Positions 22,187 to 31,362 of a DNA stretch of 64,000 nt are shown in pieces. The stretch lies in NCBI GenBank assembly GCA_963210315.1, contig OY723301.1:434001-498000 (forward strand), read 5' to 3'. Under the pieces are notes generated by a model. The model saw nothing but the letters and a program-made list of their open reading frames with translations, was not told the origin of the DNA and ran no database searches. A program made the position numbers and the translations under genes. Within the stretch, counting starts at the first letter, position 1; each line of letters opens with the position of its first letter. Source of the DNA: Rhynchopus euleeides. Lineage: Eukaryota; Euglenozoa; Diplonemea; Diplonemida; Diplonemidae.

Positions 22187-22926
22187 CCCCGGCTCTCCCT
22201 GCGCAGGTGTGGCTTGTCACTTGCCCCACTTGGATCCCTTGTTGAAGCTCCCCTGGCGGCCCTACTCCCCTGGCTCTGGGACCCCTGGGAACTCCGCTGC
22301 GAAGACCCCCGCGCCCCTGGCCGGCTCGCCCGCGCCCGCTTGCCTGCCCGCGCCCTCAGACGACAACAGACCACGTTGTACGCCTCCGCCTGTGAGGCCT
22401 TGTCATCCCCCAACTCGGCCCACCAAGCCTGAATGGCCCGGAGCGCCGCCTCCTGCTCCTCCTGCGGTCGGTGCACGTCGGGGCAGAACTGCTCCTCCCA
22501 CTCCCCCACCGTCGTGGCCCCGTCGTCCTCATCCATCTCCTGACCACGCTGCGGCGATGCCGACTCCCGCTTCCGCTTCGGCTGCGACGACATCGAGGTG
22601 GCTGGTGCTTGCGCAGGGTTGGAGCCTTCCTCGGTGGCGGTCGGGTCGGAGCGGCCGGTGGCCGGGGCGCCGGTGGGTGCAGGAGGGGGATCACCTTCTC
22701 GTCGAGGGGGATCACCCTGGTCCTGTGGCTGCGGGACCCTCGCAGGCGGCTCCTCCGCGTCCCGAGGCCCCAGATCCATACAGGTCTCCCCCTGCTCCAC
22801 GCATTCCCCACACGCCCTGCAATCGCAACCGAAACAACGCCAGTGTTCGACTGCGGTATCCACCGCCTCTGCACAGCGGGCACAGTAAAAACGGCGGCGC
22901 GACGGCTGGGACGGCACCTGGCACAT
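22063..22926 (-). CDS. ORF1 of the YR retroelement (gag-like, cysteine-rich)
   Basis: A frame ending at 22063 overlaps the start of the recombinase ORF by about 120 bp. The Met at 22926 is the first reasonable start after the upstream repeat. Near its N-terminus a cysteine cluster (YCARC...HWRCFGCDCRACGEC) should bind zinc. Pro-rich and acidic stretches, a KRKRESASPQRG basic motif and an Arg/Ser/Gln-rich tail follow. By position (first ORF of a retroelement) and basic, zinc-binding composition it is likely a nucleic-acid-binding gag analogue. No gag family was recognised by sequence. Confidence 0.6.
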   Translation of the reverse strand: MCQVPSQPSRRRFYCARCAEAVDTAVEHWRCFGCDCRACGECVEQGETCMDLGPRDAEEPPARVPQPQDQGDPPRREGDPPPAPTGAPATGRSDPTATEEGSNPAQAPATSMSSQPKRKRESASPQRGQEMDEDDGATTVGEWEEQFCPDVHRPQEEQEAALRAIQAWWAELGDDKASQAEAYNVVCCRLRARAGKRARASRPGARGSSQRSSQGSQSQGSRAARGASTRDPSGASDKPHLRRESRGCAGRRHLPQTHRHCTHSPHFKGNQRCHKLKGSRIHACRGE

Positions 22927-23117
22927 GGGGAGGCCCTGCTCCCCCCCTGGACAGCCAGTCCGCCCCAACACCGGCGAGGGGGCGAGGGCAGACACTGCCT
23001 CCGCCAGAGGTGGGGGCACCAAAAGGGGGGTGTAGTGCTTTCCCTGATGCTTGACTCCAAGCACTCCGACGAAAGGCTTCACCCGGGGGCGGTGGACCGT
23101 GGGGGGCGCTTCCCGAA

Positions 23118-23330
23118 GGAGACCCTCCCCGAAAAAATCCGATTTTTTTGGGTCGAAAAAAAAATTTTTTTTCCGACCCGAAAATCTGTATCTGCGGACT
23201 GCCACACTCTGAAAAACCGAAAAATTTCCGAAAAAAATCGAAAATTTTGGCCTTTCCTGGCCTATGTGGTCCCAAAGGGCCCAGGTTGCCCGGTTTTTCA
23301 CCCAAAAACACCCCAAAAATTTTTCCGCCG
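23118..23330. repeat. Split repeat B1 (blocks Y-Z)
   Basis: Starts ggagaccctcccc and ends tttttccgccg. It repeats 23495-23707 with a handful of differences and lies 20 bp before the full X-Y-Z copy. Confidence 0.85.
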
Positions 23331-23350
23331 TTTCACCCCCCCAGAATCTA

Positions 23351-23707
23351 GGAGGGTGTCCGGTTCTCCGGATTTTCCTGATTTTTCCCGATTTTCCGAA
23401 AATTTTGCCACTGGTTGACACAAGGGCAAATTTCGAGCAAAATCCGAAAATCAGGAAAAATCGGGAAAAATCAGGAAATCCAGGGGGGGCCACCGGAGAC
23501 CCTCCCCGAAAAAATCCGATTTTTTTGGGTCGAAAAAAAATTTTTTTTTCCGACCCGAAAATCTGTATCTGCGGACTGCCACACTCTGAAAAACCGAAAA
23601 ATTTCCGAAAAAAATCGAAAATTTTGGCCTTTCCTGGCCTATGTGGTCCCAAAGGGCCCAGGTTGCCCGGTTTTTCACCCAAAAACACCCCAAAAATTTT
23701 TCCGCCG
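23351..23707. repeat. Split repeat A2-B2 (blocks X-Y-Z)
   Basis: Starts GGAGGGTGTCC, the same word that forms the outer left terminus at 17992, and contains full X, Y and Z. Block Z (ccaaagggcccaggttgccc) is absent from the left-end copy. Confidence 0.85.
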
Positions 23708-24721
23708 CCCTTCGGGCGGCGGATTGGCCGCCTTCGGCGGCGTCGTCGTTTCACTCTGTACTAAGGACGTCGGTGAAGCCGAGCCCTTTGTACAACCGTT
23801 TCACTCTGACTTCTGTCTGTCTGTACTGTGTGCCATCAGTGTGTCCCCGTTACAGTGATTCCGCTCCATCCCATTGAGTGTCTCTCAGTTCTGCTCGTTC
23901 TGACAGTGGAGGTGGTCTCCTGCGACTGCGTCCGGTTCTTGGCTGCCCCGTGTCTGCAGTTCCACTTGTGTCATGGACTCGTTGTGGTTACTGGTGCTCT
24001 GCAACATTTTCGCTGCTGCTCGTTAGTTCCGTCCCGTTTCATTCCCAGCTGCTCAGGGAGAGCTGCCCTGTGTTTGCCGGAAAGGGCGCTGCTGATCCTT
24101 GTTCCTCATCGCGTTGTGACTCCCATTCAGCCTGGCGGGGCAGTCTTCAGCGTTCAAACTACCTGATAGTTCCCGAAGTTCGCGGATTCCGCCGCTCATC
24201 TTGCACCATATGGGCACCAAGCCGGCAACGATAGCCTGTGGCGTTGAGGCGCCATCGGCTGTCTCCCGGAGCATTTCCAACCTCACATCCGTGAGGCCGG
24301 CTACCACCCAGGTTTGTGGGTTCCATAAAGAACTCAGGCGGGTGCCGCTCTCGTACCCCCGGATGCCTCTCCCGCCGCGAACGAGGGAGGCCGCCACGCA
24401 TGAGGAGCTTCTCTTCGCCACCTCCCGCTGCTCGTCAGTCAGGGAGCTACACCCCGTTTTTTCGGTTGAAGTTTTTTCTGATCAGAGTTGCACCCACCGT
24501 TTCTCTCCGTCCAGCCCGAGAATGTCGAACCCTGAAAAATCGACAACACCCCACATCCTGCACCTGAGACGCGGCTTCCTTATCTGAGGGGCCGCGTCCA
24601 AATACACGGACTTTGCTAAACTGGACCCAACTCCCCACACCCTTTTTTTCGCCATTTTTTCAAAAAATCCCCCAAATTTTTCCAAATTTTTCAAAAATTT
24701 CCTAAATTTAGGACACCCTCC
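23708..24721. other. Right tail of composite element D
   Basis: Begins with hairpins (cgccgcccttcgggcggcg, ggccgccttcggcggc) and ends in A/T-rich sequence at GGACACCCTCC. Open frames on both strands around 24053-24587 have no recognised domain. It probably represents the body of the GGAGG-type DNA element or the 5' leader of the retroelement. Confidence 0.5.
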
Positions 24722-25327
24722 TATATGCCTGAAATATACATGTAAAATACATGTATATCAAGTAAAAATACAAGTATAATACTTGCATGTCAACTATTAT
24801 ACATGTATTTTTACTTGATATACATGTATTTTACATGTATATTTCAGGCATTTACATGTATTTTACATGTATAATACTTGTCATGCAAGTATTATACATG
24901 TAAAATACTTGCATGACAAGTAAAATACATGTATAATACTTGCATGACAAGTAAAATACTTGCATGCAAGTAAAATACATGTATTTTACTTGCATGCAAG
25001 TATTTTACTTGTCATGCAAGTATTTTACATGTATAATACTTGCATGACAAGTATTATACATGTAAAATACATGTAAATGCCTGAAATATACATGTAAAAT
25101 ACATGTATATCAAGTAAAAATACATGTATAATAGTTGACATGCAAGTATTATACATGTATTTTTACTTGATATACATGTATTTTACATGTATATTTCAGG
25201 CATATACATGTATTATACATGTATAATAGTTGACATGCAAGTATTATACATGTATAATACATGTATTATACTTGTAGTTATACATGTAAAATTTACAAGA
25301 TCCCACCGTGTAGGGGGGGGGGGGGGG

Positions 25328-26478
25328 TAGGGGGGGTCAAATGCCACCCTTTTACGTGGACAAACACGATTTTTCAAAAAACCGGCGCAGAGGCCCCAAA
25401 GCCCCCGTAAACCCTCCAAACCCCCCCAGATCGGTCCGGAAACCCATCGAACCCCACTTTTCCACCATTCCGGGCACCTCAGGTGCCCGAATTGGGGTAC
25501 CTAAATTTTGTGCCACCGTTTGGTACCGTACAGTGCCACTGTGTGGGAGGTTGGAAAAGAAAATGCCCCAACACACCACATCTGAGGGTTGCAATGCATG
25601 TTGCTTGCCAACCACGTCATCCGGTGGGTGTCAGGCGCTATGTAGGTGGCATTAGCCAGGTCTTCGATGTGTTCTGGCTTGTATATATACCTCCCTGCCA
25701 CCATGCACCGGGAGGCTGCCTGTAGGTACGGAACAGTCCAGATGGTCGTGTGATTCCTGTGCAGCAGTGCTCCACAACCGGGATGTGTTGACAACGACTG
25801 TTGCAACACGAGCTGTACATTCCGGGAACACATGAAGTGCGCTGTCGTGGTACCCATTGTGCCAGAATTGGTAGTTGCTGCGGTCTACTTTGCCTGGCCC
25901 AAGAGCACTGGTACTGAACGGTGCAATATGCGTGGCGAGGTGAATACAACGGAAGCGCGCAAAGTCAATACAGCTCTCGGATGGCGGGTGGTGGTGCCAC
26001 TAGTGTGTGACGTTCACTCGAGGATACAACGCATCACAATGAATCAGCAACCGTGGACCGAGTACAATACGCTCTCTGTGGCTGGTGTGGGGGACAAAGG
26101 CAGTGCCTGTGCCGCAGGCAGGGAGGTATATATACAAGCCAGAACACATCGAAGACCTGGCTAATGCCACCTACATAGCGCCTGACACCCACCGGATGAC
26201 GTGGTTGGCAAGCAACATGCATTGCAACCCTCAGATGTGGTGTGTTGGGGCATTTTCTTTTCCAACCTCCCACACAGTGGCACTGTACGGTACCAAACGG
26301 TGGCACAAAATTTAGGTACCCCAATTCGGGCACCTGAGGTGCCCGGAATGGTGGAAAAGTGGGGTTCGATGGGTTTCCGGACCGATCTGGGGGGGTTTGG
26401 AGGGTTTACGGGGGCTTTGGGGCCTCTGCGCCGGTTTTTTGAAAAATCGTGTTTGTCACCCCCATTTGACCCCCCCTA
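25328..26478. mobile_element. Foldback element F, copy 2
   Basis: Arms 25328-25698 and 26118-26478 match copy 1 at 3250-4401. Both ends again abut G runs. Two arm substitutions relative to copy 1 (gta for gga near 25528; tatatat for tatatgt near 25684) are present in both arms of this copy as compensating pairs. Confidence 0.88.
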
Positions 26479-27560
26479 GGGGGGGGGGGGGGGGGGCTGG
26501 CGTGCAGGGTGCAGGCAGCGCGCGCAAATGCGACCTGTTTCCGGGTGCCCGCGCGCTCCCGGCGACCGTGCACCCTGGGTGCACGGGTTTGGGCTGAATC
26601 TGGGTGACGTACGAGTAGGGCTCCCACCCTGAAAATGGGCTATCTGCAGTCACTCCAGGGACCTGACATCACCTGAAAGTGACCCAAAAGTGCGGAATCT
26701 TCGACTCGCGGAATCGCGATTGACCCCTTCCATTGCACTCTTTGGGCTCTGTGCGGATCGTAGTGGGGTCACACTGTGGGTCTAGGTGCCAAGCTTCACC
26801 CATGAAATGTGGGTCTAGTTCAGGGGCTGGTCATAGGAGACTGTGATGGGAGGCCGAGAGTCAGCCAGCCCACCCACCCAGCGGGACCCCCTCCTCGGGT
26901 GTTCCGAAACCCCGTTCTTTTGAATATTTGGAATCTGTGCGCATCGTAGTGGGGTCACTTTGTAGGTCTAGGTGACAAGCTTTGTCCATGAAATGTGGCT
27001 CTGGTTCAGGGGCTGGTCATGGGTGAAGGTGACTGGGAGTAACACACCATGCCACCCCACCCAGCCACCCACCCAGCGGGACCCCCTCCTCAGGTGTTCC
27101 AAAACCCCGTTCTTTTGAACGTTTGAAACTTTTGCGGATCGTAGTGGGGTCACACTGTGGGTCTAGGTGCCCAGCTTCACCCATGAAAAAGCGGTCTGGT
27201 TCAGGGGCTGGTTATGGGTGAAGGGTGACTGGGTGACACACACCATGACACCCCACCCCACCCAGCGGGACCCCCTCCTCGGGTATTCCAAAACCCCTTT
27301 CTTTTGAACGTTTGGAATTTGTGCGGATCACAGTGGGGTCACTTTGATGGTGTGTGAGCCAAGTATCACCCATGAAACACGGGTCTGGTTCAGGGACTGG
27401 TCGTGGGAGAAGGTGGCTGGGAGGCAGCCAGTCCACTACACCCCACCTACCCACCCAGCGGGACCCCCCCCTCGGATTTTCCAAAAACCCGTTCTTTTGA
27501 ACGTTTGGAATCTGTGCGGATCGCGATGGGGTCATTTTGGCCATGGGGTGCCCATTTACA
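26479..27560 (+). repeat. Satellite of about five ~190-bp units
   Basis: The word (a/t)ctgtgcggatcgtagtgg, with variants, recurs at about 26747, 26929, 27125, 27314 and 27507. Each is followed by a GTTCAGGGGCTGGTCATGGG block and a CAGCGGGACCCCCTCCTCGG block. The core ctgtgcggatcacgatgggg is also present in every P element. 26479-26730 is a G run plus unclassified sequence. Confidence 0.8.
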
Positions 27561-27634
27561 CCTATTACTGGGGAACATCAATTGGGTGAAAGTACCACCT
27601 CCTGACCCCCCCCCCCATCCCGAGTCGGGAGGGG

Positions 27635-27950
27635 CACGGTGGCCTGGTCAGCTGACTGACCAGGTTTTGACCAGGTCCAAATCTGACCAGGTCATGACCA
27701 AATCTGACCTGGTCATGACCAGGTATGACCTGGTCATGACCATGTCATACCTGGTCATGACCAGGTCATTTTCACCCATTTTAACCGGGGGGAACATGTT
27801 GAGTGGCCAAGCAGGGGGAACAATTCGCATATTCCGGACTCTCTCCGGCCGTTGTGGAAAGTATGGGTCAAAAGGGTTCAACCATACCCCGAGTCGAGAA
27901 AGAAGTCGAAGCTTGAATCATGTTGGACACAAGGGGAAAATGGTCAAAAT
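27635..27950 (+). mobile_element. Repeat R3, copy 1 (CACGGTGGCCTGGTCA end)
   Basis: Begins cacggtggcctggtca, followed by a palindromic array of gacctggtcatgaccaggt (27660-27770), then a ~180-bp unique part ending near aaaatggtcaaaatt. An inverted copy lies at 32800-33025. The terminus CACGGTGG is shared with the TACATG elements, which suggests one transposase recognises both. Confidence 0.65.
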
Positions 27951-28079
27951 TACCAAAAAAAATGAGGCCCCCTGCCCAGGTTCCCTGCCCACCTGGACGC
28001 ACTCAAGTGCCTCACACCGGGTCCCTCCCCCTGGTGGTATCCCAAAAAAGTGTCGAGGAGGTCTGCATCATCCCAGGCC

Positions 28080-28871
28080 ACGCAGAAGGCGTCGAAGGGC
28101 CGCCAAGGGTGGTGTGGAGGAGAAGGACGCAGGGCCCAACACCCTGCTCTCCTTCGTCAAGCTTTACATTGAAAAGCGGAAGGGCGGCGGGCTGTTTCAC
28201 AGCAGCCTCGCGGCGCTGTTTGAAAAGCCATCGCACCACCCACTGACAAGGAGTGGGGCAGGAAGCTGACACAGAGTGAAGAGGCCGACAAGAACAAGGC
28301 CAAGACACTGCCCGCAGTCTACTCCATGCGTGTCTCTGGCAACACGCGTCGGAGCGGCATGAAGCGCCTCACGAGCGCCGACAAGAACTCGTCCGAGTAC
28401 GAGGTGCTGACGGAAGCGGGGTGCTCGGATGAGGTGCTGGGAACCGATATGAAGAGGCTACCCACCGCTCAGAGCGCGGTGGGCAGTACTTCTTCGAAGG
28501 CAGCTGATAAACAACTGATCCCGAACGACGGATCGGTCATGACTGTCACGGTCATGAGGGACCTGCCCTACAAGAGCGAGGTTCCGAATGGTCTGCACGC
28601 CCGAACGTTCATTGTGGCGGTGGGGGCAACACCACAGGCAACGCAGGGGCAGGGTGTCGTGACCATCGACATCCAGTTGGTGAGCGCGGTGATGAGGCAG
28701 GCGGTGGTGACAAAGAAGCCCGACCAGTGGGCGTGCCTCAACGTCGCCGTGAGTGACAACGACAAGGATGCTGACCCCGCTGGACCCGCTGGACCCGAGC
28801 ATCCCGATGCAAGCGAGGACGAGGAGGACGAGAGTCCCATCGGCAGTGCCGTAACGGTTGACCACATCTGA
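28080..28871 (+). pseudogene. Decayed paralogue of element U first ORF(s)
   Basis: In one frame SFVKLYIEKRKGGGLFHSSL aligns with the U protein VRAWINTYVVERDADGLSHM region. After a frame change near 28250, AKTLPAVYSMRVSG aligns with AKDGRTMYAARVNSG. The frame then continues to a stop at 28871 with an acidic Asp/Glu tail. Similarity is judged by eye. The frame break and the absence of recognisable TIRs nearby indicate a dead or fragmentary copy. Confidence 0.5.
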
Positions 28872-28888
28872 TTGTGACACTTTTCAAA

Positions 28889-28997
28889 GGGGGTCTTCGC
28901 TACGGGGTGATCGTCAGTGCATTTTGGTGCCTTTCCTGTTGAATTGGCTGAAAACTGACGAAGATTGACGAAGGATAACGACTCAGCGAAGACCCCC
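28889..28997. mobile_element. 109-bp miniature element, diverged copy
   Basis: Ends GGGGGTCTTCGCT and AGCGAAGACCCCC with AAA duplicated at 28886-28888 and 28998-29000. Interior similarity to the family remains (ggctgaaaactgacga). It lies between the two parts of the U-like pseudogene. Confidence 0.82.
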
Positions 28998-29038
28998 AAA
29001 GAGTGTAAAAGAATGGAGAAGGGAGTACCCTGCCTTGA

Positions 29039-29533
29039 ATGCCTCAGGACCCTCAGGATCCTCAGAACTGCCACCTATTTGCTCTCTCCGACGAAGCGTT
29101 CGAGAGGGAGAATGGGGAGAGGAAATTGCGGGCCAGGACAACATCTGCTCGTTTCCGGGAGAGGGACCTGATGGTGTTCGAGCTGGCAACCTATGCCCCC
29201 GCGCCAGTTTCGGCAACGACCCCGCAAGAATCTTCGTGTACCCTCTTGCAATACAATGTCATATCGTTGTGCGGGAAGTGCATGACAGCGGGTCCAGTAT
29301 GGATGAAAAACTTCGATTCGTTTCGGCACCGTCTCAGGACTCTCGGTAGCAGTCGGGTAACCCCTGTCGGCCCGATCGATTCGCTCGGCAAGTGTTCCGA
29401 TGGCTGGTTACTGACTGGCGATGCTGCCTGCAACACGCGGTGGTCTCCGTATTTGCCTCTGCGACAAGCAGCCGCCAATCCACACCCAGGATGCGAAGGA
29501 CGGCGTGTTAGGCAAGGCAGCACTGGCCTGTGA
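29039..29533 (+). pseudogene. Decayed paralogue of element U zinc-finger ORF (middle part)
   Basis: The frame reads DPQDPQNCHLFALSDEAFER then NGERKLRARTTSA and RERDLMVFELA, aligning with DPEDAHPLALSDEELERGNG, KRHALRVTSQQT and ERDLLLFEMQ of the ORF at 44182-45261. SCTLLQYNVISLCGKCMTAG aligns with PTLLKFGAIKLCCCVTARNA. The C-terminal zinc fingers are missing. The frame ends at 29533, short of the P element at 29701. Confidence 0.55.
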
Positions 29534-29700
29534 AGCCGACGACGACAACGAAGATCCCGAAGAAGAGGAAGAAGGAGAAGAATGTGAAGAAGCGGAAGAA
29601 GGCAGAAAGCTGCTGATCATGAAGTTTCGTCGCCGACCCCACCCTCCCCTCGCCCGCCACCCCCCTGCACTGCAGCATTTTTTTTTAACTTCGTTCCCGT

Positions 29701-31023
29701 CAGGGTATAAGATAGACTTTTTTTCTGGCGCCGTTTTCCGGTTTTTCTGGTTTTGAAAATTTTTCGCGCGCGCCTTCGGCGCGCGCGACCCGCGCAAACC
29801 CTCCCAGAATCTGAGAGGGCCCAGTGCCTGCGCGCGTCCTGTCGTACTGAGGCTGCCTGGTGGGGCAGGCGCAGCAGCTGCTTTGAAAGTTTGGACTCTC
29901 GGCCAAAAACCGGTCTGGTACAATTTTTTTACGCAGGGGGGTCTGGGGGGCGGAGCCCCCCAGCCGCCGGAGGCCACGGTAGTGAACATACCGTCACTCA
30001 AGTTTTGTTGGTGGGGTAATATATTGGTGGGGTAAATATGTTGGTGGGGTACTAATTTGGTGGATTTGGGGGTTCTGGAAGAAGTTGGTGGGTTATTACC
30101 CCACCAACATTACTTGAGTGACGGTATGTTCCCTACAGTCTGGATTCGCTTGTAAGTAGGAAGGCTTCGCTGTATCGCAGCCCGGCCAGCAGGAGATCAC
30201 TGGTCCTTGAGGGTTCAACCTTCAGGGTGGAGGAGGGCGGGGGAGCGACCACTCGTGACAGGTGTGCGTTGTGGGTGGAGTGGGTGCACGACAGAATGGC
30301 CAAAGGGTCCACGAGATCTCTGCACACATTCCGTTATCGAGGAGATGGGCACCTAGCTGTGACGACAGGCAACAAACAAATCTCATCTGTTAGTTGCCCC
30401 CAATAGGCTTGGCGACCTTCAAGACTGCTTGAAAGTCGTTCGTGTTCTCGTCTCAGCCCTCCAGACAAGCAGATCTGTCTCGAGTTGGTGGGCTGTCGCC
30501 ATGTATTCGATGGCACCGAGTGACGCTGCACAGAGGCAGACGACACGGTGAACTCCAGCGGAGGTTACCCTACCTCCGCTGGAGTACACCGTGTGTCTCC
30601 CATGAGTCTCAACTAGCGGGAGTCTTAGCGTAAATTAGCTGGAAAATAGACTCCCGTCTCCAGTACAGACTGCAGTCTTAGACTCCCTCTTAGACACTCG
30701 CTAGGGTGGCTGGAGTCCACCATGTGTGCACCTTCAAAACAGAAGAGACCTGCATGACGAGGGCATCACCACCCACCGGGCCACCCGCTAGGTCCATTTT
30801 TTCTTCTCCGCTTCTCTGCCTTCTTTGGACTATTTGAGCTCTGTGCGGATCACGATGGGGTCACTTTCTATTTTTTTATGGCGTTTTTTCTGACTGTTTT
30901 ACTGTCCCAAAGTCACAAAAAAACCGCCAAAAATGAGATCGACCTTTTTTTTTTTCCCAGAAAACCGGGAACCGGGAAACCCTGGTTTTGAAAACCGGAA
31001 AACCAGACCTATCTTATCCCCTG
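29701..31023 (+). mobile_element. hAT-like non-autonomous element P, copy 3 (1.32 kb)
   Basis: Ends CAGGGTATAAGATAG and CTATCTTATCCCCTG, with GTTCCCGT duplicated at 29693-29700 and 31024-31031. A smaller element is inserted at 29989-30126. Otherwise it is collinear with copies 2 and 4. Confidence 0.92.
29989..30126. mobile_element. 138-bp element with TACCGTCACTCAAG termini nested in P copy 3
   Basis: Ends TACCGTCACTCAAG and CTTGAGTGACGGTA are perfect inverted repeats. The interior iterates ttggtggggta. P copies 1, 2 and 4 show the uninterrupted site. A half copy (ggggttattcacccc...cttgagtgaca) lies at about 34950-34976. Confidence 0.8.
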
Positions 31024-31031
31024 GTTCCCGT

Positions 31032-31362
31032 CCCCCCACGTTGTGCGCTACGTCGTTGTAGCGTTGGCTCACTCGTGTGCTTCTTTCCGGGGTCGGGTCA
31101 GGGATAGTGCCCTGTGTGGTGCCGTTTTTTTTTCCCGCAGTGCGGGTGGGTTGCCGTGCGTCTACACGGAGACACCTCCCCATTTTATGCCAAAGTTTTT
31201 GTGTTGAGACGTTTTGACCTGATATGGCAAAGGTCCTGTTCGTTGGTTTCCCCCTGGTCTGTCGCGCCCATCAGGGTGCGTGGACAGGGCCCGTACTTTT
31301 GTTTTCATTCGTGTTCTGTGATTTGTGACCAACCCGCCCCTTGCCCCGCCCGGTTGAGGTCC
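31032..31362. other. Probable 3' untranslated region of the non-LTR fragment
   Basis: No gene. T/G-rich on the plus strand, between the stop of the retroelement and P copy 3. No poly-A tract was found at the expected end. Confidence 0.4.

Larger units (their letters stand above)
17992..24721 (-). mobile_element. 6.73-kb composite element D: YR retroelement inside GGAGGGTGTCC termini
   Basis: The ends GGAGGGTGTCC (17992) and GGACACCCTCC (24721) are 11-bp inverted repeats flanked by TAT at 17989-17991 and 24722-24724. The interior holds three minus-strand ORFs: gag-like, tyrosine recombinase, then RT/RNase H. It also carries split direct repeats: X-Y at the left end, Y-Z at 23118-23330 and X-Y-Z at 23351-23707. 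This resembles the A1 ... B1-A2-B2 repeats of YR retrotransposons, but it coincides with the terminus of a DNA-transposon-like element. A YR circle integrated into a GGAGG-type element by recombination in block Y would give this structure. Confidence 0.75.
17555..25310. mobile_element. TACATG palindrome element 1, split by two insertions
   Basis: Terminal repeats CACGGTGGGATCTTGTAAAT at 17555 and its complement ending at 25310, with TA on both sides. The body is built from iterated, self-complementary words such as tacatgtaaaatacatgta and acttgcatgacaagt. It is interrupted by an N element (17595-17927) and by a 6.73-kb element (17992-24721). Joining 17991 to 24725 restores the sequence seen in other copies. 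It encodes nothing and should fold into very long hairpins. Confidence 0.85.

Noticed and set aside
20340..22229. N-terminal 600 residues of the long frame that contains the RT
   Set aside because: This part is an alternative reading of the recombinase ORF and its 90-bp repeats (Ser/Ala/Gly/Arg-rich); only the part after about 20340 has RT homology.
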